DNA of 64,000 nucleotides from Paenibacillus segetis (GTDB lineage Bacteria > Bacillota > Bacilli > Paenibacillales > Paenibacillaceae). Numbering within the stretch: position 1 is the stretch's first letter; each line of letters begins with the position of its first letter. A model generated the notes under the pieces. That model was not told the origin of the DNA. It saw only the letters and a program-made list of their open reading frames with translations, and made no database searches. Location of the stretch: assembly GCF_014639155.1 (NCBI RefSeq), contig NZ_BMFT01000002.1:62001-126000 (forward strand), read 5' to 3'. The position numbers and the translations under genes were made by a program. Shown piece by piece: positions 42,481-52,868 of this stretch.

Positions 42481-42545
42481 AGTGTGCTAAGATTCAAATA
42501 AAGACGGGCTTAATTACAAACGACAACCATTAAAGGGAAGTGCAA

Positions 42546-43256
42546 ATGATGAATCTAGAAATGGTTATGCAAGAGCTTGAAGCTCTTGGCAAGGAACGAA
42601 CCAAGAAGATATACCTGTCCAACGGCGCACACGAACCACTTTTTGGCGTGGCCACAGGCCAGATGAAGCCCATCTTCAGAAAAATAAAACTCAATCAACC
42701 ATTGGCTGAGCAGCTTTATGCTACGGGGAACTATGACGCGATGTACTTTGCCGGGGTGATTGCCGAACCGAAAGCGATGACGGAAGCGGACTTTGAACGG
42801 TGGATCGATGGAGCCTATTTCTATATGCTATCGGATTTTGTAGTAGCAGTAACATTGGCAGAAAGTGATATTGCGCAAGAAGTCGCGGATAATTGGATTG
42901 CAAGCGATATAGAGCTGAGGATGTCGGCAGGTTGGAGTTGTTACTGCTGGCTGCTCGGCAATCGCCCGGACCGTGAATTTTCCGAAGAGAAAATTGCTAA
43001 CATGTTGGAGATTGTAAAAAATACAATTCACGATGCCCCTGAACGTACGAAATATTCGATGAACAATTTCTTGTATACTGTGGGAGTATCCTATCTGCCG
43101 CTTCATGATATGGCGGTGGAGATCGCAAAGGAAGTTTGTCCAGTGGAAGTCAGTCACGGTAGCGCAAAAAGCAAGTTCTTAAACGCTTTAGTTAATATTC
43201 AAAAGGCAGAGGATAAAGGGCAACTCGGCTTCAAACGGAAACATGTAAGGTGTTAG
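42546..43256 (+). CDS. DNA alkylation repair-like HEAT-repeat protein (AlkD family)
   Basis: 236 residues of helical repeats, COG4912-like. Stretches include LFGVATGQMKPIFRKIKLNQPLAEQLYATGNYDAMYFAGVIAEP and GWSCYCWLLGNRPDREFSEEKIANMLE. AlkD removes cationic alkylated bases; here its substrate and active residues are not verified, and some homologues are only related in fold. Start ATG at 42546 with AAGGGA nearby; a GTG at 42540 would overlap that site. Confidence 0.85.
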   Translation: MMNLEMVMQELEALGKERTKKIYLSNGAHEPLFGVATGQMKPIFRKIKLNQPLAEQLYATGNYDAMYFAGVIAEPKAMTEADFERWIDGAYFYMLSDFVVAVTLAESDIAQEVADNWIASDIELRMSAGWSCYCWLLGNRPDREFSEEKIANMLEIVKNTIHDAPERTKYSMNNFLYTVGVSYLPLHDMAVEIAKEVCPVEVSHGSAKSKFLNALVNIQKAEDKGQLGFKRKHVRC

Positions 43257-43442
43257 TCATGAATATATTTCCATGTTCATTTGTCGGTTTTTTTATTAAC
43301 ATAGAATTATCACAAAAAATACAGTGAGACTTTTATCACTGATTAAATCATCACATCGCAAGTAATATGTTTAGATATTAGAACAGCAACACTTAATTCA
43401 TAATTTCATATTTCACAAGCTATGATTGCTATGGATCACACT

Positions 43443-43536
43443 ATAGCAGGAGCAGCTTCTGGAGAGACTGCGGGATTCCGCAGCGCCGAAGGGTTCACAA
43501 TCTCAGGCAAAAGGACAGAAGAGTACTGAATTTGTA
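43443..43536 (+). ncRNA. Glycine riboswitch (single aptamer)
   Basis: Conserved segments in order: GGAGAGACTGC, GCCGAAGGGT, CTCAGGCAAAAGGACAGA. It is a single aptamer preceded by an ATAG flank. A terminator follows 58 nt later, before cycA. In the known class glycine binding usually prevents termination. Confidence 0.95.
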
Positions 43537-43593
43537 TTTATCATGCTAATCGTTATTAGCGGGATAAATATTATTTCATATTCTTATGAACCA

Positions 43594-43626
43594 AAGAGAT
43601 TGGATGACATCCGATCTCTTTTTTTT
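43594..43626 (+). terminator. Expression-platform terminator of the glycine riboswitch
   Basis: AAGAGATTGGAT (43594-43605) pairs with ATCCGATCTCTT (43609-43620), with a U-G, loop GAC, followed by eight T. Confidence 0.92.
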
Positions 43627-43662
43627 GTACCAATTTATCGTATTCATTAAGGGGGAACAGGT

Positions 43663-45012
43663 ATGGCACAACAAGAATTAAAGCGGGAATTAGAAAATCG
43701 GCATGTTCAACTCATTGCAATTGGTGGAACCATTGGTACTGGACTATTTTTAGGTTCCGGTAAAGCAATACAACTAGCAGGGCCCTCTATCATTTTTGCT
43801 TACCTAATCGTCGGGATCGCCATTTTCTTTGTAATGAGGGCGTTAGGAGAACTCCTGTTGTCTAAAGCAGGGTATCAATCTTTTACAGATATTGCTGAAG
43901 ATTATCTTGGACCACGAGCAGCGTTTGTCACTGGCTGGACCTATTGGTTCTGTTGGATTATGACGGCTATGGCTGATATTATTGCTGTCGGGATATATGT
44001 ACAATATTGGTTCGATATTCCGCAATGGATACCTGAAGTTCTCTGCTTAGTCATTTTATTAGGACTCAATCTGTTAACTGTCAAAAATTTTGGGGAATTG
44101 GAGTTTTGGTTTGCCTTAATTAAGGTGGTCACTATTCTCGCATTAATTGCCATTGGGATTATTTTATTGGTGATAGGATTCAAAACAGATGCAGGAACGG
44201 TAACGGTCAAGAATATTTGGGGCCATGGAGGAATGTTTCCAAACGGGATAACAGGTTTCTTACTTTCGTTCCAAATGGTTGTGTTTGCATTTGTCGGTGT
44301 GGAATTAGTAGGTGTGTCTGCAGCAGAGACATCGGATCCAGAGAAGAATATCCCATCGGCCATTAATAAAATTCCTTTACGAATTCTATTCTTCTACGTT
44401 GGAGCAATTATTGCTCTATTATGCATTAACCCTTGGACGGAGCTAAGTCCGGCAGAAAGTCCTTTTGTTAAAACTTTTGCTTTAGTGGGGATTCCGATCG
44501 CCGCGGGCATTATTAACTTTGTCGTATTAACTTCAGCTGCTTCTGCTTGTAACAGCGGAATGTTCTCAACAAGTCGAATTCTATATAACTTAGGTAAGAA
44601 TGACCAGGCTCCGTCCCAATTTGCAAAATTGAATAAAAATCATGTACCAAGAAACGGGTTGTTGATCTCCACACTTGTCCTATCTGTGGGAGCTCTTTTG
44701 AGTAAGTTTATTCCGGAACAAGCTTTTGGGATCGTGACAACGATTAGTGCCATTTGCTTTATTTGGGTGTGGGGTGTGGTTCTCATTTGCCATATAAAAT
44801 ATAAGAAAACTCAGCCGCAATTACATGAAAAATCAAAATTTAAAGCACCATTTACTCCATTTATTAATTATGTTGTCCTAGCTTTGTTTGCTATCATCCT
44901 CATTATTATGCTGTTTGCTGAAGAGACACGTCCGGCCTTATTGTTAACGCCCCTATGGTTTATTCTATTATTTGTTTTGCATTATTCCAATAGAAGGAAG
45001 AGAGGCAACTAA
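43663..45012 (+). CDS. cycA: Glycine/D-alanine/D-serine permease (CycA-like, APC superfamily)
   Basis: 449 residues, twelve helices. The N-terminal ELENRHVQLIAIGGTIGTGLFLGSGKAI is the signature of the amino-acid-polyamine transporters, and the full pattern (TYWFCWIMTAMADIIAVGIY, GHGGMFPNGITGFLLSFQMVVFAFVGVELVGVSAAETSDPEKN) resembles E. coli CycA closely. It imports glycine and D-amino acids by proton symport. GGGGG lies 8 nt before the ATG. A glycine riboswitch sits directly upstream, so transport is tied to glycine level. A terminator follows. Confidence 0.93.
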   Translation: MAQQELKRELENRHVQLIAIGGTIGTGLFLGSGKAIQLAGPSIIFAYLIVGIAIFFVMRALGELLLSKAGYQSFTDIAEDYLGPRAAFVTGWTYWFCWIMTAMADIIAVGIYVQYWFDIPQWIPEVLCLVILLGLNLLTVKNFGELEFWFALIKVVTILALIAIGIILLVIGFKTDAGTVTVKNIWGHGGMFPNGITGFLLSFQMVVFAFVGVELVGVSAAETSDPEKNIPSAINKIPLRILFFYVGAIIALLCINPWTELSPAESPFVKTFALVGIPIAAGIINFVVLTSAASACNSGMFSTSRILYNLGKNDQAPSQFAKLNKNHVPRNGLLISTLVLSVGALLSKFIPEQAFGIVTTISAICFIWVWGVVLICHIKYKKTQPQLHEKSKFKAPFTPFINYVVLALFAIILIIMLFAEETRPALLLTPLWFILLFVLHYSNRRKRGN

Positions 45013-45054
45013 CAAGATCGGTAAGCTCTATTGTTCTAGATAACGTGACAAGAC

Positions 45055-45087
45055 CCTCCTCGAAAAAGGATCGAGGAGGTTTTTTTT
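45055..45087 (+). terminator. Terminator of cycA
   Basis: CCTCCTCG (45055-45062) and CGAGGAGG (45072-45079) with eight T. Confidence 0.93.
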
Positions 45088-45197
45088 GTATTCAGGATCT
45101 ATTAAAATTTAATAGAGTTTTATATTTAATTTTCTGTTAAAATATTACTATTAAATTATTAATAATTTAAAATTATAGTTTGGAAAGGTGGTTAATT

Positions 45198-46976
<1,779 letters not shown>

Positions 46977-46983
46977 CGAATTA

Positions 46984-47009
46984 GACCGCAGGTAACCTGC
47001 GGTCTTTTT
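46984..47009. terminator. Terminator after the SLH gene
   Basis: GACCGCAGG and CCTGCGGTC around TAA, followed by TTTTT; lies between convergent genes. Confidence 0.85.
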
Positions 47010-47032
47010 GCGTTCAAAAGTTAATTTAACCA

Positions 47033-47803
47033 TCAATCGAGTTCATGCAGCGTAACTTCACTGCGAATAAGGAACCTGGCATTGGGACCGGCCTGACCAA
47101 TCCCTTTCGAGATATAGAACTGGCCATGGGTGCCTGTATGCATTCCCTTGATAATACCGTCTGCCGCGAGCCTGCCTTTATCTATGAATGGGAACAAAAA
47201 AGGCACGTTAAACTGCATACCATGAATATGACCTGCCATCAAATACGTATATTTTCGGTTCATAGATAGAACAAGATTGGGGTTATGAGTGAGGACTAGG
47301 ATCGGTTTGCTTGGATCGACGTTTGCGAATGCTTGATCAACCTTGCTTTTGTTGCTACCAAAGTCATCGATGCCAACAATTTGAAAGTTATCAACTGATA
47401 TAGACTGATTAATAAGGACTTGTATACCCATGCTTTCAAGAATGTGGATCAGCTGATGGAAAGCAGTAGATTTTAGGCGATGATCATGATTGCCCAGTAC
47501 AGCAACAACAGGAATGCCGGGCTTTACAATCGCATGAGCATAACGTTGCACCTTGGATAAATATCGGGATTTTTGCGTGAAGTCCCCGGTGAGAACGACA
47601 TAATCAGGGGCTTCATTTATAATCACACGGGTTAATCTACTGGGACTGATTCGGAGTTTCTCCACATGTAGGTCACTAATCTGCAGAACTCGGGCTCCAA
47701 TCCCACAAGAGTAGCGGACTCGTTCCACTTTAAGCCATTGGGTCGGGAAGATCAAAAAGAAATAGATGACCGCAGCGATAAACAGAATAATTAACAAGAT
47801 CAT
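47033..47803 (-). CDS. Membrane-anchored metallophosphoesterase (YkuE-like)
   Basis: 256 residues. N-terminal helix (MILLIILFIAAVIYFFLIFP) then the calcineurin-like core: ISDLHVE (DxH), VLTGDFT (GDxxD), VLGNHDH (GNHD/E), LTHNP (H) and GHIHGMQ (GHxH), all five motif blocks of the family. Related proteins act on phospholipid or UDP-sugar phosphoesters at the membrane face. Substrate unknown. I start at 47803, behind AGGAAGGA; the longer frame has no such site. Confidence 0.92.
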   Translation of the reverse strand: MILLIILFIAAVIYFFLIFPTQWLKVERVRYSCGIGARVLQISDLHVEKLRISPSRLTRVIINEAPDYVVLTGDFTQKSRYLSKVQRYAHAIVKPGIPVVAVLGNHDHRLKSTAFHQLIHILESMGIQVLINQSISVDNFQIVGIDDFGSNKSKVDQAFANVDPSKPILVLTHNPNLVLSMNRKYTYLMAGHIHGMQFNVPFLFPFIDKGRLAADGIIKGMHTGTHGQFYISKGIGQAGPNARFLIRSEVTLHELD

Positions 47804-48028
47804 GGAGTAAGTCCTTCCTTTATGTAAAAGTGGAGATAACAATGCTACTTTCTATAATACCCGTCTATATTAATAATACAAAATAACTTTGCCGTGGTAG
47901 ACTGAGCAGAATCAATCTGGAAGCACTGCAAGTGCTGGATTATCGCAGGTACAACGATAACTGACTTTTGTAAAATAGAACTTATCATTTCAGGAGGCAC
48001 GAGCGTACATAGATCATGAAGATGAATG

Positions 48029-49459
48029 CTATAAGATCAACTCCGCAAGGCGATGAATTCCCTGCTCAATCGTTGCTTCATCCACTTTTGCAAATCCCAG
48101 CACCCATCCCTTTCTTTTGCTTTCCAAACAATAGGGTCCAAGAGGGTATACACGTATTCCCTGCTGTAGAGCTAACTTTGTCACTGCTTCTTCGTCGTAT
48201 GAATCTTCTGCTTCAAGTAACATATGCAATCCCGTTTCTACTCCGCTTAGCGTGAAACGCTCTCCTAAACCGCTAACCATAATAGCCTTTGTCATGGCTT
48301 CGTGTCTTCGTCGGTACACATTTCTGACTCTTCGCATATGTCGCATAAAATGCCCATTCTTAATGAAGTGGGTTAGCGTTAGTTGATCCATAATAGGAAG
48401 ATGGCGGTAAGTAAGCTCCTGTACTTTGGCAATTTGGGCAATGGCCTCGACGGATCCAACGATAGCCGAAATGCGAATGCCTGGAGCAATCATTTTAGAA
48501 AAACTCATGAGATACAAAGTATTATTGGATGCCTGACTAAACAACGTTGGAAGTGGCTCTCCACGATATCGAAATTCACTATCATAATCGTCTTCAATGA
48601 TCCAAAATCGTTCTTGAGCCGCCCTATGTAACAATTGTTGCCTGCGCGGCTCGGTCATAACTACCCCAACCGCACACTGATGTGAAGGAGTCGTAAAGAC
48701 CAGTTTGGACTGTGGGTGAATATGCTCAACAACTAGACCATACTCATCAACGGGAACAGGCACCACATTCATACGTCGATATTTCATCGCCATCCAGGCA
48801 GCTGGAAAACCGGGATCTTCTACTGAGACGGTGTCCCCCTCAGCTAAGAGTGATTGTGCGATTAAGTCAATACTGTGCTGAGCTCCTGAGGTTAATAGAA
48901 TCTGATTGGTTTTGATATGAATGCCTCGTTCAAGTGATAAATAACGCTGTATTTGCTCACGTAATGGTGTGAAACCATAGGGGTCGCCGTACGCCCAGCT
49001 TGATAGGTCCATTTCATTGGATGCGTGGAGAAGCGACTGTCGCCAGTTCTTTTGAAATTGATCATCCAAGTAGGGTTCATGGGGACTGAAGTCAATTTCA
49101 ACTTCTCGCACTTCTTTGCCTCTGAACCAGTCATGTAATTGATCGACAGCCGAGTTCAACAAGGGAAGTGAGGGGGGGACGGGGCCATCTGTGATCTTTT
49201 CCTTCGGTGACTTCGTAAATTGCTTCCATTTACTAACTCGCGTTCCTCCTCGCCGAGATGTAACGGTATAGCCGCGACTTAGCAATTCCTCATAAACGAT
49301 TTGTATAGTCGAGCGAGAGACACCTACCATGTGGGCAAGTTCGCGGGAAGGAATCAGTAATTGTCCTGGCGCCCAGATTCCGCTAGTAATATTATGAATC
49401 GCTTGATCAAGCAATTGCTGCCAGATCGGTCTCTTATCATCACGGATTACTTTCATCAT
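48029..49459 (-). CDS. MocR/PdxR-family regulator (GntR helix plus aminotransferase-like domain)
   Basis: 476 residues. N-terminal GntR winged helix (IPSRELAHMVGVSRSTIQIVYEELLSRGYTVTSRRGGTRV), linker, and a fold-type I aminotransferase-like domain (about 120-470) with PLP-related residues (SGAQHSIDLIAQSLLAEGDTVSVEDPGFPA; DYDSEFRYRG; SFSKMIAPGIRI, the PLP Lys). PLP-binding regulators of this type often control vitamin B6 or amino-acid genes. It is divergent from an FMN-binding PPOX-type protein gene, its probable target. Start at 49459, where GGGGG lies 8 nt upstream. Confidence 0.94.
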   Translation of the reverse strand: MMKVIRDDKRPIWQQLLDQAIHNITSGIWAPGQLLIPSRELAHMVGVSRSTIQIVYEELLSRGYTVTSRRGGTRVSKWKQFTKSPKEKITDGPVPPSLPLLNSAVDQLHDWFRGKEVREVEIDFSPHEPYLDDQFQKNWRQSLLHASNEMDLSSWAYGDPYGFTPLREQIQRYLSLERGIHIKTNQILLTSGAQHSIDLIAQSLLAEGDTVSVEDPGFPAAWMAMKYRRMNVVPVPVDEYGLVVEHIHPQSKLVFTTPSHQCAVGVVMTEPRRQQLLHRAAQERFWIIEDDYDSEFRYRGEPLPTLFSQASNNTLYLMSFSKMIAPGIRISAIVGSVEAIAQIAKVQELTYRHLPIMDQLTLTHFIKNGHFMRHMRRVRNVYRRRHEAMTKAIMVSGLGERFTLSGVETGLHMLLEAEDSYDEEAVTKLALQQGIRVYPLGPYCLESKRKGWVLGFAKVDEATIEQGIHRLAELIL

Positions 49460-49679
49460 CGCATATACCCCCAAATAGAAGCTCCAATCTCCAACCAATA
49501 ATTAATATGGATTGCTTAAAAGCAGGATCTTTGGATGTTCTAACGCAATCCATTCATTGGTATACTACCGTAATAACGCTGGTATTTGCAATCTGGTCGT
49601 TGCCGCGCACTAGAAGACGATCGAAGTTAAGACAATTGAAGTGGGATGATGGTTATGATGAAAGGAGAGATGATTTCAA

Positions 49680-50228
49680 ATGGATTCAGTTCGCTACAAG
49701 ATCAGGGAATGCCAGGATCAAGAGAAAATTGAAAGTTTTCTTCTTCAAGCAAGAGTAGGGTATCTTGGAATGGTTGATGGAAATCTTCCTTATGTTGTAC
49801 CGCTTAATTATGTATGGACAGAGGGGAAACTCTATTTTCACGGGGCAGGAGATGGAAGGCGCAATCAGGTCATGAGTGAAAATCCAGAGGTATGTTTTAC
49901 GGTGTGTGAGGAATACGGAACGATCACGGATCCGGTTCCTGCCAAGACAGATACGGCATACATGAGCGTAATGATATTTGGACAAGCAGAGCCAATCACG
50001 GATTTGGACGAAGCCACTCATGTACTCCAAGAATTGATCAATAAATATGTACCCGGCTATTATAACCGTCCCTTATCGAAGCAGCATGTAGATAAGTATA
50101 GGTCGGCTGTATTCGGTGGACCGGTGCAAGTTTACCGCGTAATTCCACAACATGTGACAGCAAAACAAAGTCCTATCGAAGCAGAAAAAATGTATAGAAG
50201 TAACCCAAATGTCGGGAGAGAAATATAA
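49680..50228 (+). CDS. Pyridoxamine 5'-phosphate oxidase-family protein
   Basis: 182 residues. FMN-barrel pattern IESFLLQARVGYLGMVDGNLPYVVPLNYVWTEGKLYFHGAGDGRRNQVMSENPEVCFTVCEEYGT, typical of small flavin-binding proteins of the NimA/PPOX type. Its divergence from the MocR regulator supports a role in B6 or related metabolism, though the exact activity is not known. GAAAGGAGAG lies before the ATG. Distinct from the PPOX-type gene at 8720. Confidence 0.9.
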   Translation: MDSVRYKIRECQDQEKIESFLLQARVGYLGMVDGNLPYVVPLNYVWTEGKLYFHGAGDGRRNQVMSENPEVCFTVCEEYGTITDPVPAKTDTAYMSVMIFGQAEPITDLDEATHVLQELINKYVPGYYNRPLSKQHVDKYRSAVFGGPVQVYRVIPQHVTAKQSPIEAEKMYRSNPNVGREI

Positions 50229-50266
50229 CGGCAAGATACCGTGAAGACCCGCGCTAAATTAGAAGG

Positions 50267-50307
50267 AATGCCCAGGACGATGCAATATGGTCCTGAGGCA
50301 TTTTTTT
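50267..50307 (+). terminator. Terminator of the PPOX-type gene
   Basis: AATGCC-c-AGGAC (50267-50278) and GTCCTgaGGCATT (50290-50302) with seven T. Confidence 0.8.
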
Positions 50308-50403
50308 GATGTTCATTTTATTATTTCCTAGCTCCTGTTGTACACTCTGGAAGAATGTCCGGATATCACTTATCATTAAGTCTGACGCATCGATTGCTGC
50401 AAA

Positions 50404-50643
50404 ATGCGTACCTCTGTCGAATTCGTTCCAGTGTACTATGTTATTTGTTTACTCGGATACGGACCGGATGTCACAGTGCTTGAGCCTGCTTATGTGGCGG
50501 AGAAGATCGCTAGTCTAGCCGAGCAGAACTCAAACAACTATAAGGCCGGACGTGCGAACGTTAAATTAGAAGAGGTTATTCAGCTAAAAGACACTCAATT
50601 GCAGGAATGCATTTATCGGTGTGGAATATATCAGACATCGTAG
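50404..50643 (+). pseudogene. Probable remnant of a WYL-domain regulator C-terminus
   Basis: The frame from 50404 gives GYGPDVTVLEPAYVAEKIASLAEQN (nt about 50452-50526), which matches the last conserved block of WYL (YafY-type) regulators (GxDVxVLEPxxLxxxIxxxxxE). The rest of the domain is absent. The tail to 50643 is not typical. No proper start. Confidence 0.4.
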
Positions 50644-50695
50644 TATTGATGACCAGGCGTATTCTAGATACGCCAAGACGTAGGAGGAGAACTAC

Positions 50696-51610
50696 ATGAA
50701 GTCGATCACCGTTCAAAGCCTTACGGAAAAATTCCATTTGGAAGTGCTTGCGGGAGCCAGCCGCATGGATCGTGTGATTACCCGTCCGCGAACGCATAGA
50801 CCGGGGCTGGAGTTTGTCGGGTATTTTGATTTTTTTCCTATGGAACGGGTGCAAGTGCTGGGCCGCAAGGAAATTAACTATTTATTGACGCTAAGCGTTG
50901 AGGAACGCAAGCTGCATATCGGAAACATTGTCAAATATCATCCGCCTTGCTTCATTGTGACGGCAGGACAACAGGAGATTCCTTATCTGATCCTGTTCTG
51001 CGATCAGGAAGGCATACCACTACTACGGACGGCAGAGACGACAACGGAGTTTATCGCCAAGCTGGACAGTTATCTAGTGAAGACTCTTGCGCCGGAGCTG
51101 TCGATCCATGGCGTATGTGTAAATGTATCGGGCATAGGCATCCTGCTCAGGGGAAAATCCGGGATTGGTAAAAGCGAGACAGCCCACACGCTCATCCGAA
51201 GAGGTCACCGGTTCGTAGCGGACGATATTGTGGTGCTTAAGAAGTTAGGCCCAGCGACGCTTCTTGGCACGCATAATGAGACAACGCGCGAGTTCCTTGC
51301 GCTACGCAGCATTGGTCTGATCAATGTTGTACGCCAATATGGACGCAAGGCATTTCAGGACGAGACACGAATTGTACTCGACATTGAGTTAGCTCCATGG
51401 CAGGAAGACTCCCTCAACAATGAGCTTGAGGTAGTCCCGCAATTCACGGAATATCTCGGCGTCAAAATCCCGCATATCGAAGTCCAGCTTCAGCCTGGAC
51501 GCGACGTAGCTGGTTTGATTGAAGCGGCGGCCAACAATTGGTATCTCAAGCAGCTAGGGTATAGCGCAGCCGAAGAGTTCATGCAGCGGATAGAGAACCA
51601 GATGCAGTAA
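50696..51610 (+). CDS. HPr kinase/phosphorylase-like protein, diverged paralogue
   Basis: 304 residues. The C-terminal domain has the Walker A GKSGIGKSETA and the downstream VADDIV (catalytic Asp pair) and LRSIGLINV segments of HprK, with the PGRDVAGLIEAAANNWYLKQLGY signature. HprK phosphorylates Ser46 of HPr and related proteins in carbon control. Substitutions are visible (canonical LEIRG reads LALRS, the DDRV Arg is Ile, and PGRN is PGRD). It is far from the normal hprK-lgt operon, so I call it a diverged paralogue. AGGAGG lies 7 nt before the ATG; no partner is cotranscribed. Confidence 0.88.
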   Translation: MKSITVQSLTEKFHLEVLAGASRMDRVITRPRTHRPGLEFVGYFDFFPMERVQVLGRKEINYLLTLSVEERKLHIGNIVKYHPPCFIVTAGQQEIPYLILFCDQEGIPLLRTAETTTEFIAKLDSYLVKTLAPELSIHGVCVNVSGIGILLRGKSGIGKSETAHTLIRRGHRFVADDIVVLKKLGPATLLGTHNETTREFLALRSIGLINVVRQYGRKAFQDETRIVLDIELAPWQEDSLNNELEVVPQFTEYLGVKIPHIEVQLQPGRDVAGLIEAAANNWYLKQLGYSAAEEFMQRIENQMQ

Positions 51611-51613
51611 ATA

Positions 51614-51652
51614 AAGAAGGAGCCGGTATTTTCATCGGCTCCTTCTTTTTAT
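51614..51652. terminator. Bidirectional terminator between hprK-like and stalk-domain genes
   Basis: AAGAAGGAGCCG (51614-51625) and CGGCTCCTTCTT (51636-51647), with T-runs on both strands. Confidence 0.9.
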
Positions 51653-51665
51653 TTAATTTGACTAG

Positions 51666-52595
51666 TTATTTAATAGCATTAACGGCTGCATCAAGTTGTG
51701 CCTGTACTGAAGCATTCACATAGGTCAAATTCAGAGTATAATCGGTGTCCGTTGCTTTCAATAAAAGAGTGATTATAGTGTTTCCTACGTTCCACTTGCT
51801 TATTAAGTAACCTCCGTTGTCAAGGGTCACTCGCTCTAGTGAGTCCTCATCGACAGTAATTGTATCTACTTCTGGTTCCCCGTAACTATTAATTAAACTG
51901 ACGACCATGGCATCATAAATGCTGAGTAACTCGGCTTCATTATAACCAGAAATGACTGGGAGAAATCCTATTTTGGCCAGTTTGTTTTTATAAAATATAT
52001 ATAATTCTTCAGGGTCTTCAGGTTGGTCATGGAAGGTAAGAATATAAATATCGCCCTGACCTCCTTCATCAATAAGCAGCTTCTGACCGGAGACAGCTTT
52101 AACTTGATTCGGAGTTACTCCCCATGTCGGAAGGACGGCTGGGTCCGTAGGTTTGTCCCCGATCCAGGCGATGCCTGATGCTTTATCTACACCGATAGAT
52201 TTTCCGGTTAAAAGTTTAACTGCCGATATAGGTATGTACGTAGTTCCGTTCATTGCTTTGACCGATGCCGGAAGTAGGGTTTCGGATCCGTTGATCTTGG
52301 CTTTTTTGCTTCCTGCTTTCACGCTAATAAAAGAGCCAGTTGAATTTTTTGCCGTAATCGCCTTCGTTTTGTTATCGACTGCCGTATTATAATTTAGCTC
52401 GGTTAGAACAGCCTTCATAGGAATTAGAGTGGTGTTACCTTCAACGACGGTTGGGTATTTTGATGATAAAATCTTACCGTCTATATAGAGAGTGTAAGTA
52501 ACAGGAGCAGCGGCAGAAGTTGAGGGAGCGAAAGAGAAAAGACCGGCGGAGATAACTAAGCACCCTATAATCATTAAATAAACTATTTTTTTCAT
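51666..52595 (-). CDS. Exported copper-amine-oxidase-like stalk-domain protein
   Basis: 309 residues with a signal peptide (about 1-28, ending STSAAA). Residues 30-150 hold a stalk domain (LYIDGKILSSKYPTVVEGNTTLIPMKAVLTELNYN...MNGTTYIPISAVKLLTGKSIG) seen in many Paenibacillus surface proteins. Residues 170-309 form an unrecognised beta-rich domain (LIDEGGQGDIYILTFHDQPEDPEELYIFYKNKLAKIGF...). No enzyme motif. I start at 52595, where AAAGGAGG is 4-5 nt upstream. Confidence 0.88.
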   Translation of the reverse strand: MKKIVYLMIIGCLVISAGLFSFAPSTSAAAPVTYTLYIDGKILSSKYPTVVEGNTTLIPMKAVLTELNYNTAVDNKTKAITAKNSTGSFISVKAGSKKAKINGSETLLPASVKAMNGTTYIPISAVKLLTGKSIGVDKASGIAWIGDKPTDPAVLPTWGVTPNQVKAVSGQKLLIDEGGQGDIYILTFHDQPEDPEELYIFYKNKLAKIGFLPVISGYNEAELLSIYDAMVVSLINSYGEPEVDTITVDEDSLERVTLDNGGYLISKWNVGNTIITLLLKATDTDYTLNLTYVNASVQAQLDAAVNAIK

Positions 52596-52787
52596 AAATC
52601 CTCCTTTATGATTCATATTTTTCAAAATAATAGGATTATTTTCTTAAATATATCATAGAAGGTCAAAGCAATTAGTCCAAAATTTTCCTATTAATCGAAT
52701 TATTTCGCCTAAATATTCATATTAAAATTATCCGATACATGACGCGTAGGAAATTTCTTCTTGCCACGCGGTGTATTTTTTGATATT

Positions 52788-52830
52788 TTGTTAGTAACAA
52801 ATTGTTATTATCAAATATATACTAAGTATA
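52788..52830 (+). promoter_or_regulatory. Palindromes upstream of the NAD salvage operon, NrtR operator candidates
   Basis: TTGTTAGTAACAA (52788-52800) and TATACTAAGTATA (52818-52830), 30 bp apart (centre to centre). Both are near-perfect dyads; a TTGATA (52780-52785) and TGTTAT-like box lie nearby. The nrtR gene downstream makes NrtR the likely binder. Confidence 0.6.
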
Positions 52831-52868
52831 CACTTAAAGAATGAGTGGAGAAAGCTGAGGGGATACAG

